Shown: one piece after another, positions 33,205 through 42,968 of the stretch
Position numbering within the stretch: the first letter of the stretch is position 1
Layout: every line of letters starts with the position of its first letter
From: Sediminibacterium roseum
GTDB lineage: Bacteria > Bacteroidota > Bacteroidia > Chitinophagales > Chitinophagaceae
Length of the DNA: 64,000 nt
Direction of reading: 5' to 3'
Assembly: GCF_009939005.1 (NCBI RefSeq)
Contig: NZ_JAACJS010000015.1
Location: forward strand, 62,001 to 126,000
Position numbers and translations under genes: made by a program
The notes under the pieces: model-generated
The model's input: only the letters and a program-made list of their open reading frames with translations
Told to the model about the DNA's origin: nothing
The model's database searches: none

Positions 33205-34461
33205 GTGGACAGAGTCATTCAAAAGAAAAAATGGAGTACAAAACGGATCCTCACGATCGTTGGCATTGTTGGCGTGGCTGCCTTGATCTTTGGCGCATGG
33301 TATTTTACATCGGGCAATTCCAAACTGAATGTAGATACAGACCGCATCACCATCAGCGAAGTTAAAAAAGGGCCTTACAAAGACCTGATCCCTGTAAACG
33401 GTATCGTATTACCCATCACGTCCATCTACCTCGATGCAACCGAGGGGGGCCGCGTGGAAGAGAAATACGTGGAAGACGGCGCAATGATGAAAAAAGGCCA
33501 GCCCATCCTCAAATTGTCGAATACCAACCTTCAGCTGAGTTTGGTAAACCAGGAAACTTCCGTTTACAACCTCCTCACGCAGATGCAGATCTCAAGGAAT
33601 GCTGCGCAGCAGAATACGGTTAACAAACTCAACCAGATGACGGATGTGGAGAGCCAGCTCACCGAAGCCGAACGCCTGTATAAACTCAACAAACACCTGT
33701 ACGAACAAAAAGCGATCGGCTCACAGGAGTTCAAAACATCCGAGAACAATTACAATTACCTGAAACAAAAGAAACAACTCACCAACAAGATCCTTCAACA
33801 GGATTCCGCTTCCAACCAGCAGCAGCTGGAGCAGGCAAAACAATCTTATGCAGGATCGCAGAATGCTTTGTCTGTGATGCGCAAAAAAGTGGGCGACCTG
33901 GTTGTTCGTGCGCCTGTTGACGGACAACTCACCGCATTGGACGCAGAGATCGGCCAGAACAAAAGAGAGGGCGAAAGGCTCGGGCAGATAGATGTGCTCA
34001 GCGGCTTTAAAGTGCGCGTAGACATCGATGAACATTATATTTCACGCGTTTTCATCGGGTTGGCGGGTACGTTCTCATTTGCAGGAAAAGACTACAAACT
34101 CAAGATCACAAAAGTATTTACGCAGGTAACCGGCAGCCGTTTCCAGGTAGATATGCAGTTTGAGGGGGCGGTGCCGCAAGGCATTCGTCGCGGACAAACG
34201 CTGCAGATCCTCCTTGCACTGAGCGACGAAACAACGGCGATCCTTGTTCCGAAAGGAGGTTTCTACCAACAAACCGGTGGCAACTGGATCTATAAGTTAA
34301 ATGAAAGCGGAACCATCGCATACAAAACAGAGATCAGGCTCGGCAGGCAGAACCCTGATTATTACGAGGTGCTGGAAGGATTGAAACCGGGCGATAAAGT
34401 AGTTACATCCAGTTACGAAAATTATGGAACGATGCAGGAACTCGTTCTGAAGAAACCTTAA
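33205..34461 (+). CDS. HlyD/MacA-type periplasmic adaptor
   Basis: 418 residues. The start is GTG (MDRVIQKKKW), the only start that keeps the membrane anchor (ILTIVGIVGVAALIFGAWYF, about 13-32). A lipoyl/beta-barrel half follows, with LPITSIYLDATEGGRVEEKYVEDGAMMKKGQPILKLSN, then a long coiled coil (about 120-230, many Gln/Asn/Lys heptads). VVRAPVDGQLTALDAEIGQ and the C-terminal MacA-like region complete it. It bridges inner-membrane permease to outer-membrane channel. It is the only adaptor gene for eight permeases in the same locus. Confidence 0.92.
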   Translation: MDRVIQKKKWSTKRILTIVGIVGVAALIFGAWYFTSGNSKLNVDTDRITISEVKKGPYKDLIPVNGIVLPITSIYLDATEGGRVEEKYVEDGAMMKKGQPILKLSNTNLQLSLVNQETSVYNLLTQMQISRNAAQQNTVNKLNQMTDVESQLTEAERLYKLNKHLYEQKAIGSQEFKTSENNYNYLKQKKQLTNKILQQDSASNQQQLEQAKQSYAGSQNALSVMRKKVGDLVVRAPVDGQLTALDAEIGQNKREGERLGQIDVLSGFKVRVDIDEHYISRVFIGLAGTFSFAGKDYKLKITKVFTQVTGSRFQVDMQFEGAVPQGIRRGQTLQILLALSDETTAILVPKGGFYQQTGGNWIYKLNESGTIAYKTEIRLGRQNPDYYEVLEGLKPGDKVVTSSYENYGTMQELVLKKP

Positions 34462-34583
34462 ACGCGGTTGATACAATTACAGTTGACGGATGAAGGTTTG
34501 CGGGTTGGAATGATGACCCGCAGCCGAACATCCGGAGAAAAAAAACACATTAACCATTCAACACTCACAAAAAACACTGAAAC

Positions 34584-35261
34584 ATGATAAAGATCACCGA
34601 CCTGGAAAAAGTTTACCGCACAGACGAAGTGGAAACGATTGCGCTCAACAAACTTTCAATCGAAATCAAAAAAGGAGAATTTGTTGCCGTGATGGGCCCT
34701 TCGGGTTGTGGCAAATCAACTTTGCTGAACATATTGGGTTTGCTGGACGACCCCGATGCGGGAAGTTTTATTTTCAACGGCATCGAGATCGCGAAATTCA
34801 ACGAGCGCCAGCGTGCCGACCTGCGCAAACACAACATCGGCTTCGTGTTCCAGAGTTTTAACCTGATCGATGAACTTACTGTTTTTGAAAACGTGGAGCT
34901 TCCGTTGATCTATACCGGCGTAAAGGCCGCAGACAGGAAAGCGAAAGTGGAAGAAGTGCTTGAGAAAGTACAGATCATGCACCGCCGCAACCACTACCCG
35001 CAACAGTTATCAGGCGGACAGCAACAACGTGTTGCCGTTGCCCGCGCCGTGGTAAACAACCCGAAACTGATCCTCGCCGATGAGCCAACGGGTAACCTCG
35101 ATTCATCAAACGGAAACGAAGTGATGGAACTGTTGACAAACCTGAACGAGCAGGGCACCACCATCATCATGGTAACGCACTCGGAACACGATGCGCGTTA
35201 CAGCCACAGGATCATACGAATGCTGGATGGACAAACGGTTACAGAAAACATCCTGGTGTAA
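34584..35261 (+). CDS. MacB/LolD-type ABC ATPase 1
   Basis: 225 residues. Walker A GPSGCGKS (38-45), Q loop FVFQSFNLIDELTV, signature LSGGQQQRVAVARA (from about 141), Walker B LILADEPTGNLD and H loop VTHSEHDARY. All catalytic positions are canonical. This is the ATPase that powers FtsX-type permeases (MacB/LolCDE/BceA class). A 122-bp spacer with a weak TGCGGGT/ACCCGCA hairpin separates it from the adaptor, and the first permease follows after 88 bp. Confidence 0.95.
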   Translation: MIKITDLEKVYRTDEVETIALNKLSIEIKKGEFVAVMGPSGCGKSTLLNILGLLDDPDAGSFIFNGIEIAKFNERQRADLRKHNIGFVFQSFNLIDELTVFENVELPLIYTGVKAADRKAKVEEVLEKVQIMHRRNHYPQQLSGGQQQRVAVARAVVNNPKLILADEPTGNLDSSNGNEVMELLTNLNEQGTTIIMVTHSEHDARYSHRIIRMLDGQTVTENILV

Positions 35262-35349
35262 GCACCTGCGGCGATGGTATTCATCAAAGAAGCATCAATG
35301 ACTATTAAAATTGCCGGCCCTTTAATTACCAACTACTAATGTTAAGCAA

Positions 35350-37830
35350 ATGATCAAGAACTATATCAAGATCGCCTGGCGGAACCTCTTCCGCAACAAG
35401 GCGAACAGTATCATCAATATTGCCGGCTTATCGATTGGTATTGCTTGTGTTGTACTGATTACGATGTTTGTGCAGGATGAAAAACGATACGACCGCTTCT
35501 TTAAAAAAGCGGACCGGATTTACCAGGTAAACCTTGATGCGGTAATGGGCGGACAGGCAGCCTATATCTCCAATACGCCGCCCACCATCGGCCCGGCGTT
35601 GAAGAGAACGTTCCCCGAAATTGAAACCTATACCCGTTATTTTGTAATGGGCCGCGAAGTGATCAGTACCAGCAATGATGTTGCGGAACCGAAACACTTT
35701 ACAGAAAGCAAATTTCTCGCCGTTGATTCCAATTTTCTGGAAGTGTTCGATTACGGATTCAAACAGGGCAACGCAACGAGTTGTTTTGTTGAACCGCATT
35801 CCATCGTACTCACGGAAACAACAGCCAAAAAATATTTCGGGAACGCAGACCCCATTGGCAAAAACCTGGTACTGGACGAATACAGCGAACCGTTCAAGGT
35901 AACTGCGGTGCTGAACGACCTGCCCGCACAGGCTTCCATTCAATTTGACCTGCTGATCCCGACCAGCGCCTGCCCGCCGGTAAAACGCTTCAGCTGGAGC
36001 TGGATCTGGTGCCAGATGAATACCTACGTGGTATTAAACAAAACGGCCGCGGCAGACAAACAGAGCATGCAAACGCTCGAAGCCAAGTTCCCAGAAATGG
36101 TGAGAACGCAGGCAGCCACTGCATTCAAACGCATCGGCCAGCCGTTTGACGAGTTCATCAAGAAAGGCGGCAAATGGGATTTTCACCTCATGCCGTTAAC
36201 CGACGTGCACCTCCGCTCCGCCGGCATCAGTTCTCCGTTCCTCACAACGTTGAGCGATATCAAATACATCTACATTTTTTCCGCCATCGCTTTGTTCATC
36301 ATGGTACTGGCCTGCGTCAATTTTATGAACCTGAGCACGGCCCAATCGGCAAGAAGGGCAAAAGAAGTGGGGATAAGAAAAGTATTGGGATCAAGAAGAA
36401 AACAACTCATCAAACAATTCCTCGCGGAAGCATTGCTTTATAGTTTTATTTCCGCGATCATCGCTATGTTCCTCGTGGCGCTGCTGTTGCCCTTGTTCAA
36501 TTCCATTTCAGGGAAAGAACTGGTGTACAGCACGATCTTCACTTCACAAACCTGGTTGTTTGTGATCCTGTTAACGATTGTTACCGGTTTACTTGCGGGA
36601 AGCTACCCGGCATTCTATCTTACCGCGTTCAACCCGGTAAAAGTGCTCAAGGGAAACTTCTTCTCCAAAAGCCTTTCCAGTTTGTTTATCAGGAATGGAT
36701 TGGTGGTGTTCCAGTTCACGGTTTCCGTCGCGTTGATCATCTGTACCGTGGTCGTGTTTCAACAACTGAAATACACCAAACAGATAGACATGGGATTGAA
36801 GAAAGAGAACGTGGTGATCATCCCTAATGCCGAAAAACTCGAAAACAACGCCGCGCAGGTTTTCAGGCAGGAGATCCAGGGCATCGGTGGTGTGAAGTTC
36901 GCGGGTTTTTCTTCGAGCGTTCCTACAGCAAATGCGTTCGGCGATTTTTACGTGCCCGAGATCAATGGCGTAAAAGAACCGCTTGCAAAAGACATCGGCC
37001 TTAGCTCGTATATGGTGGATGAATCCTTTATTCCTTCATTGAACATACAGCTGGTCAAAGGAAGGAACTTCTCCAAAGAATTCAACGACTCCGCTTCTGT
37101 GATCGTTAACGAAGCAACGGTAAAACAGATCGGCTGGAAAGAACCGCTTGGCAAATTCATCACTTACTCCGGCAACAACAACCAGCGTTTCCAGGTGATC
37201 GGCGTGGTAAAAGATTTTAATGTTGAATCGATCCGCTCCGCGATCGGCCCGTTCGCTTTGTTCAACCTCAGTTCCAAAACCTACAGGCTCAGAACCGGGT
37301 TCATCATCGCAAAGATCGACGACAAAGACATACAGGGAACCCTGCAGCAGATGGAATCGAAATGGAAACAATTGGCTCCCTCTATTCCATTTGAATATTC
37401 TTTCCTCGATAAAAATTTTGAGAACCTCTACCGGGCAGACCAGAAACAGGGTTTTGTATTTGGCGTATTCACCTGTCTTTCCATCATCGTTGCCTGCCTG
37501 GGCTTGTTTGGCCTGTCGATGTATACCGCGGAGCGCCGCACCAAGGAGATCGGCATACGAAAAGTACTGGGCGCATCGGTAGAGAGCCTGGTGGCATTGC
37601 TTTCAAAAGAATTCATCAAACTGGTTTGTATCGCCATCCTCCTCGCCTTCCCCATCGGTTGGTGGGCGATGAACAAATGGCTGCAGGATTACAGTTATCA
37701 CATAAACATAAGCTGGACGGTGTTTGCACTGGCCGGAACAGCCGCATTCATCATCGCCCTGCTGACAGTCAGCTTCCAGGCGATCAGGTCTGCTTTGCTC
37801 AACCCGGTGAAAAGTCTCAGAAACGAATAA
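35350..37830 (+). CDS. MacB/FtsX-type double permease 1 of 8
   Basis: 826 residues, about twice a MacB permease half. Order: N-terminal basic helix and TM1 (IAWRNLFRNKANSIINIAG), periplasmic MacB_PCD-type domain (about 45-280), TM2-4 (about 285-430), then a second copy: TM5, periplasmic domain, TM6-8. The cytoplasmic coupling motif occurs twice, RAKEVGIRKVLGS (about 334) and RTKEIGIRKVLGA (about 732). It ends NPVKSLRNE. It works with a separate ATPase, with no fused NBD. The next permease starts 22 bp later. Substrate unknown; MacB-type pumps export peptides, lipoproteins or toxins. Confidence 0.93.
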   Translation: MIKNYIKIAWRNLFRNKANSIINIAGLSIGIACVVLITMFVQDEKRYDRFFKKADRIYQVNLDAVMGGQAAYISNTPPTIGPALKRTFPEIETYTRYFVMGREVISTSNDVAEPKHFTESKFLAVDSNFLEVFDYGFKQGNATSCFVEPHSIVLTETTAKKYFGNADPIGKNLVLDEYSEPFKVTAVLNDLPAQASIQFDLLIPTSACPPVKRFSWSWIWCQMNTYVVLNKTAAADKQSMQTLEAKFPEMVRTQAATAFKRIGQPFDEFIKKGGKWDFHLMPLTDVHLRSAGISSPFLTTLSDIKYIYIFSAIALFIMVLACVNFMNLSTAQSARRAKEVGIRKVLGSRRKQLIKQFLAEALLYSFISAIIAMFLVALLLPLFNSISGKELVYSTIFTSQTWLFVILLTIVTGLLAGSYPAFYLTAFNPVKVLKGNFFSKSLSSLFIRNGLVVFQFTVSVALIICTVVVFQQLKYTKQIDMGLKKENVVIIPNAEKLENNAAQVFRQEIQGIGGVKFAGFSSSVPTANAFGDFYVPEINGVKEPLAKDIGLSSYMVDESFIPSLNIQLVKGRNFSKEFNDSASVIVNEATVKQIGWKEPLGKFITYSGNNNQRFQVIGVVKDFNVESIRSAIGPFALFNLSSKTYRLRTGFIIAKIDDKDIQGTLQQMESKWKQLAPSIPFEYSFLDKNFENLYRADQKQGFVFGVFTCLSIIVACLGLFGLSMYTAERRTKEIGIRKVLGASVESLVALLSKEFIKLVCIAILLAFPIGWWAMNKWLQDYSYHINISWTVFALAGTAAFIIALLTVSFQAIRSALLNPVKSLRNE

Positions 37831-37852
37831 ACACGCTTTCAAACTGAATGAT

Positions 37853-40213
37853 ATGATCAGGAACTATCTGAAAATCGCCCTCAGGAACCTTTTGAAAAAC
37901 AAAGGGTTTTCTTTCATCAATGTGATAGGATTGTCGGTTGGTATGGCCAGCGCCATACTGATCCTTTTGTGGATCAAACATGAGATCGATTACGACCAGT
38001 TCCACGAAAAGAAAGACAGGATCTTCGAAGCCTGGAACAAGGATACTTTCAGCGGAGAACTGCATTGCTGGAACACGACCCCAAAAATTTTCGCAAGAAC
38101 CGTTGAACGCGATTTTCCCGAGATAGAACAGGCCACCCGCGTGAGCTGGCCCAGGCAATACCTGTTTTCCATCGGCGAAAAAAGATTAACGGTACAGGGA
38201 AATTTTGTTGACTCCAACTTTCTCAACATGTTCTCGTTCCCGCTGCTGAAGGGCGATCCGGATCTCGTGCTGAAGGATATGTTCAACATCGTTCTCACAG
38301 AAAAATGCGCCAAAAACCTGTTTGGCAACGAAGAACCGATGGGAAAAACCATCCGCATCAACGACAAAGATAACTTTACAGTTACGGGCATCCTCAAGGA
38401 CCTTCCCAACAACACGCGTTTCAAATTCGATTACATTCTTCCCTGGGCGTATGCAAGGAAACAGGGCGACGACGACGAATCATGGGGCAACAACTCAACA
38501 CGCAATTACGTGTTGCTGAAGCCAAACGCGTCGCTCGCCTCATTGGAGCCAAAACTGCGTTACATCAAACGGAAATACGACAAGGATGAAAAGACCAATG
38601 AAATGTTCCTCTACCCCATCAGCCGATGGCGCCTGTACTCCCGTTTTGAGAATGGAAAGGAAGATGGCGGGCTGATCGACTTTGTAAAAATGTTTGCCGT
38701 GATCGCAGCCTTTATCCTGCTGATCGCCTGCATCAACTTTATGAACCTCAGTACGGCAAGAAGCGAGAAACGCGCAAAAGAAGTAGGCATCCGGAAAGTG
38801 GTTGGCGCCAACAAGGCCTCGCTCATAGGCCAGTTCCTCGGCGAATCGATCCTCATCGCCTTCCTAGCCGGTTTGGTAGCGCTGCTGATCGTACAATTAT
38901 CGTTGCCTGCATTCGGAAAACTGACCGACAAAATATTGTTCATCGATTACGGTAACATTTACTTCTGGTTGCTGTTTATAGGATTTATCATATTCACCGG
39001 GGTGATCGCGGGAAGTTACCCGGCGTTCTATCTATCGGCATTCAAGCCGGTGAAAGTGCTGAAGGGAACATTCCTGAAATCGAACAGGGTGGTAACGCCA
39101 AGAAAAGTGTTGGTGGTACTGCAGTTCACATTTGCCATCATACTGATCATTTGCACCACCATCGTTAAAGAACAGATCCAGCATGCGCGCAACAGGGACA
39201 CGGGCTACGACAAGGAAAACCTCGTTTTTCATTCATTGACCGGCGACCTGCGGAAGAATTTCCCGCTGTTGAAAAATGAGCTGCTTGCATCGGGCGTTGC
39301 GAGCGCCGTAGTAAAAACGAGTTCGCCCATCACACAAGGCTGGAGCGATAGCTGGGGATTTGAATGGGAAGGCAAGGCGGTAGATGATAAAACAGATTTC
39401 GACAGGTTCTGTGCGGAAGATGATCTCGGTAAAACCATCGGCCTGCAATTTGTGCAGGGCCGCGATTTTAACCTCAAAGAGTTCCCAACCGATTCATCCG
39501 GTATGATCCTGAACGAGTCTGCCGTAAAGGCGATGGGATTCAAAGACCCCATCGGCAAAATTGTAAAGGATGGAGACAAGCCCTATCATGTAGTGGGTGT
39601 GATCAAGGACTTCATTCTTCAGTCGCCTTTCCAACCAATGAAACCAATGGTGATCGAAGGTGCGAACGGCTACTTCAACATCATTCACATGAAACTGAAC
39701 AACCGGAACGCAACGGCAGACAACCTGAAAAGAGCGGAAGCGATCTTCAAAAAATACAACCCGCAATACCCTTTCGAGTACAAGTTTGTTGACGAGGATT
39801 ACGCATCCAAATTCAAATCAGAACAACGCACCGGAACGTTGGCCGCATTGTTTTCGGGGCTCACCATCTTCATCTCCTGCCTGGGCCTGTTCGGACTGGC
39901 AGCATATATGGCGGAGAGCCGCATCAAAGAGATCGGTGTAAGAAAAGTGTTGGGTGCATCGGTAACGGGCATCACCACCCTGCTCTCCAAAGATTTTGTG
40001 AGTCTCGTAGTGATCGCCTTCGTAGCTGCATCACCTGTAGCATGGTGGTTCATGCACAACTGGCTGCAAAGCTATCCATACCGGGTAACCATCGAGTGGT
40101 GGATCTTCGCTTTCGCCGCGATACTCAGCATCCTGATCGCACTCATCACCGTTAGCTACCATGCGATAAGAGCAGCGACAGCGAATCCGGTGAAGAGTTT
40201 GAGAACAGAATAA
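37853..40213 (+). CDS. MacB/FtsX-type double permease 2 of 8
   Basis: 786 residues with the same double MacB_PCD-FtsX plan. Start MIRNYLKIALRNLLKNKG. Coupling motifs at about 308 (RAKEVGIRKVVGA) and 691 (RIKEIGVRKVLGA); end ATANPVKSLRTE. The first periplasmic domain (MTRWR-like ISRWRLYSRFENGKEDGG near its end) is closer to permease 6 than to permeases 1, 3 or 4, so the array has sub-groups. The stop is followed by an AT-rich inverted repeat element that fills most of the 195-bp spacer. Confidence 0.93.
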   Translation: MIRNYLKIALRNLLKNKGFSFINVIGLSVGMASAILILLWIKHEIDYDQFHEKKDRIFEAWNKDTFSGELHCWNTTPKIFARTVERDFPEIEQATRVSWPRQYLFSIGEKRLTVQGNFVDSNFLNMFSFPLLKGDPDLVLKDMFNIVLTEKCAKNLFGNEEPMGKTIRINDKDNFTVTGILKDLPNNTRFKFDYILPWAYARKQGDDDESWGNNSTRNYVLLKPNASLASLEPKLRYIKRKYDKDEKTNEMFLYPISRWRLYSRFENGKEDGGLIDFVKMFAVIAAFILLIACINFMNLSTARSEKRAKEVGIRKVVGANKASLIGQFLGESILIAFLAGLVALLIVQLSLPAFGKLTDKILFIDYGNIYFWLLFIGFIIFTGVIAGSYPAFYLSAFKPVKVLKGTFLKSNRVVTPRKVLVVLQFTFAIILIICTTIVKEQIQHARNRDTGYDKENLVFHSLTGDLRKNFPLLKNELLASGVASAVVKTSSPITQGWSDSWGFEWEGKAVDDKTDFDRFCAEDDLGKTIGLQFVQGRDFNLKEFPTDSSGMILNESAVKAMGFKDPIGKIVKDGDKPYHVVGVIKDFILQSPFQPMKPMVIEGANGYFNIIHMKLNNRNATADNLKRAEAIFKKYNPQYPFEYKFVDEDYASKFKSEQRTGTLAALFSGLTIFISCLGLFGLAAYMAESRIKEIGVRKVLGASVTGITTLLSKDFVSLVVIAFVAASPVAWWFMHNWLQSYPYRVTIEWWIFAFAAILSILIALITVSYHAIRAATANPVKSLRTE

Positions 40214-40219
40214 ACCGAT

Positions 40220-40398
40220 GATTAATAATTAATAATTAGGAATTAGTAATTAATAATTATAGTGAGTATGAATAATTGATTAATTGAAAAAATACATCTA
40301 ACAAACACATAAAATCTAACAACCAAATAAATAAAATAAAACAGAAAGGAATTATTAAACCCCAATTATTAATTCCTAATTCCTAATTACCAATTAAC
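40220..40398. repeat. AT-rich AATTAGGAATTAGTAATTA inverted repeat between permeases 2 and 3
   Basis: Left arm of TTAATAATTA/AATTAGGAATTAG units (about 40220-40260), right arm of AATTATTAATTCCTAATTCC units (about 40363-40398), and AT-rich sequence between. Same family as the element at 18.9 kb. Confidence 0.85.
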
Positions 40399-40408
40399 TA
40401 CCGGGTTT

Positions 40409-42802
40409 ATGATAAGGAACTACCTCAAAATCGGATGGCGCAACCTGACAAGGAATAAATCTTATGCGTTCATAAATATTTTCGGGCTCTCATTGGGCAT
40501 TGCCTGCAGCATTGTGATCTTCGCGTTTGTAAGCTACCAGTTGAGCTTCGATACGTTCCACAAGAACAAGGACCGCGTTTACCGTCTTGTAACCGAGTGG
40601 CACGATGATGAAGTGGGCCACTCTGCTGCAGTGCCAAGTCCGCTGGGAAGGGCGTTCCGTAGCGAATATACTTACGCAGAAAAAGTGGCGCGTGTGATCG
40701 ATTACAACGATGCACTGGTTGCCATTCCCACAGGAAAAGAACTGAAAAAGTTCAACGAAGAGCCAGGTGTTGTGTATACAGAACCCGCGTTTTTCGACAT
40801 CCTTGATTTCCCGTTGCTGAAGGGTGATAAAAAAACCTTCCTGAACAACCCGAACTCAGCGGCCATTACTGAAAAACTTGCAAAAAAATATTTTGGCAAT
40901 GAGGACCCGATGGGAAAAACCATCCGTGTAAACAACCATACGGATTTCCTGATCACGGGAGTATTGAAGGATCTTCCGCCAAACACAGACCGTCGCCAGG
41001 AAATATTTTTATCCTACCAGAACCTGAAAGCGCAAAGCACATGGATCGCAAACGACAGCAGCTGGGGCGGTGTTTACAGCGGCAGCCAGTGTTATGTTTT
41101 GTTGAAACCGAATGTTACACCCGAACAAGCCAATGCCGGTCTCAAACAACTGGTGATGAAGAATTACACCGGCCGCGACCAGAAAGTATGGTTCTTCAAA
41201 CTGCAGCCGCTGAACGATGTGCATTTCAATACAGACTTTGATGGCGAAGCCGATAAAAAATATTTATGGGCATTCTTCTTTATCGGTTTGTTCCTTATCA
41301 TCACGGCATGCGTAAACTTCATCAACCTTGCAACCGCGCAGGCGCTGAACCGATCAAAAGAGATTGGCATAAGGAAAGTATTGGGCAGCCTGCCTTCGCA
41401 GGTGTTCTGGCAATTCATTTCCGAAACAGCATTGATCACACTGTTCGCCATTGTACTGGCACTTGGTTTCGCCTATTTCGCATTACCGTTTGTGAATGGG
41501 TTGTTCCAGACACAGATCACGCTGCACCTGTTCAGCAATGTACCATTGCTCCTCTTCCTGTTGGTGGTGGGCGTGCTGGTCACCTTCCTGTCGGGCTCTT
41601 ACCCGGGATTGATACTGGCCAGGTTTCAACCAGTGCTCGCTTTGAAAAGCAAGTTGTCGCAGAAACACATTGGTGGCTTCTCATTACGGAGGGTGCTCGT
41701 GGTTACACAGTTCGCCATCTCGCAAATGCTGATCATCGGAACCATCGTGATCGCGAGCCAGATGCGTTTTACACAGACAACGGACCTCGGGTTTAACAAA
41801 GACGCCTTGGTAATGCTCCCGCTCCCGATCAACGATAAAGTGAAGATGAACACACTACGCACCCGCGTGGCAGGGGTGAACGGTGTTGAGAACGAAGCGC
41901 TTTGCCTCGGCGCGCCGGCTTGGGGATCGAACAACAACACGAGCGCCCGCTTCGACAACAGGGATGCAGATGAGCACTGGAGCATCAACCTCAAATATGC
42001 CGACGACAACTACCTGAAAACGTTTGGCATCAAGCTGATTGCCGGAAGGAATATATTCCCTTCAGACTCCATCAAGGAATTCCTGGTCAATGAAACTTTC
42101 ATCAAAAAGCTGGGCCTCACCTCCCCTGACCAGGTAATCGGGAAGCGCCTCGCCATAAACGGGGGTTCACAATCCGCGCCGATCGTTGGTGTGGTGAAAG
42201 ATTTTTACAATTACTCGTTTCACAGTACCATCTCGGCGATCTGCATCATGACGAGCACACAGAACTACCGCAACCTGGCCGTCAAGATCAACATGAAAAA
42301 CGCGCAGAGCACATTAGCGTCTTTTGAAAAGATATGGAACGAAACCTATCCTGAGTATTTCTATTCGCACCAGTTTGTAGACGACAGGATCCGCCGTTTT
42401 TACGAGCGTGATACGGTGATGCTGAAACTGATCGAGGTGTTCGCAGCGATCGCGGTGCTGATCGGCTCATTGGGGCTGTACGGATTGGTTTCATTCATGG
42501 CCGTTCGAAAAACGAAGGAGATCGGCCTGCGAAAGGTACTGGGCGCAAGCATCAAGAGCATACTCTGGTTGTTTGGAAAGGAGTTCACGAAATTATTGCT
42601 CATCGCATTTGTGATTGCATCACCGGTGGCATGGTGGGCCATGACAAAATACCTGCAGGATTTTGAACACAAGATCAAGATCAGCGCCGGCATTTTCGTA
42701 CTGGCCATCCTGTGCACGTTCACGATCGCTGCGCTAACAGTGGGTTACCGTTCCATAAAAGCCGCGTTGACAAACCCGGTGAAGAGCCTAAGGACAGAAT
42801 AA
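40409..42802 (+). CDS. MacB/FtsX-type double permease 3 of 8
   Basis: 797 residues, double permease plan. Start MIRNYLKIGWRNLTRNK. Coupling motifs at about 314 (RSKEIGIRKVLGS) and 700 (KTKEIGLRKVLGA); end NPVKSLRTE. It is the closest relative of permease 4: both share PSPLGRAF/TPLGKQF with EYTYAEKVARV, GSLPSQVFWQF-type loops and DRIRRFYERD-type segments, and both have Ala-Gln-Ala (TAQALNRSKE) before the coupling loop. This points to a recent duplication of 3 or 4. AT-rich repeats flank it on both sides. Confidence 0.93.
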   Translation: MIRNYLKIGWRNLTRNKSYAFINIFGLSLGIACSIVIFAFVSYQLSFDTFHKNKDRVYRLVTEWHDDEVGHSAAVPSPLGRAFRSEYTYAEKVARVIDYNDALVAIPTGKELKKFNEEPGVVYTEPAFFDILDFPLLKGDKKTFLNNPNSAAITEKLAKKYFGNEDPMGKTIRVNNHTDFLITGVLKDLPPNTDRRQEIFLSYQNLKAQSTWIANDSSWGGVYSGSQCYVLLKPNVTPEQANAGLKQLVMKNYTGRDQKVWFFKLQPLNDVHFNTDFDGEADKKYLWAFFFIGLFLIITACVNFINLATAQALNRSKEIGIRKVLGSLPSQVFWQFISETALITLFAIVLALGFAYFALPFVNGLFQTQITLHLFSNVPLLLFLLVVGVLVTFLSGSYPGLILARFQPVLALKSKLSQKHIGGFSLRRVLVVTQFAISQMLIIGTIVIASQMRFTQTTDLGFNKDALVMLPLPINDKVKMNTLRTRVAGVNGVENEALCLGAPAWGSNNNTSARFDNRDADEHWSINLKYADDNYLKTFGIKLIAGRNIFPSDSIKEFLVNETFIKKLGLTSPDQVIGKRLAINGGSQSAPIVGVVKDFYNYSFHSTISAICIMTSTQNYRNLAVKINMKNAQSTLASFEKIWNETYPEYFYSHQFVDDRIRRFYERDTVMLKLIEVFAAIAVLIGSLGLYGLVSFMAVRKTKEIGLRKVLGASIKSILWLFGKEFTKLLLIAFVIASPVAWWAMTKYLQDFEHKIKISAGIFVLAILCTFTIAALTVGYRSIKAALTNPVKSLRTE

Positions 42803-42957
42803 ATTAATAATTAGCAATTAATAATTAATAATTATTGATTGCTGATCACTTGAAAAGTAATCAATAGTTACTAATTGTAATAGTTACTGATTGGCAAGCA
42901 CCAGTTCTTAATTACAATTGATAATTACTAACTACTAATTCCTAATTACTAATTATA
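42800..42957. repeat. AT-rich inverted repeat element between permeases 3 and 4
   Basis: The left arm (about 42800-42838) starts within the stop codon of permease 3 and has TTAATAATTAGCAATTAATA units. The right arm (about 42907-42957) has CTAATTCCTAATTACTAATT units. Confidence 0.85.
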
Positions 42958-42968
42958 CAATCGGGGTT

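Noticed and set aside
34499..34522. TGCGGGT/ACCCGCA hairpin between adaptor and ATPase 1 as terminator
   Set aside because: 7-bp stem with a 10-base loop and no T run; the genes belong together, so termination there is unlikely.
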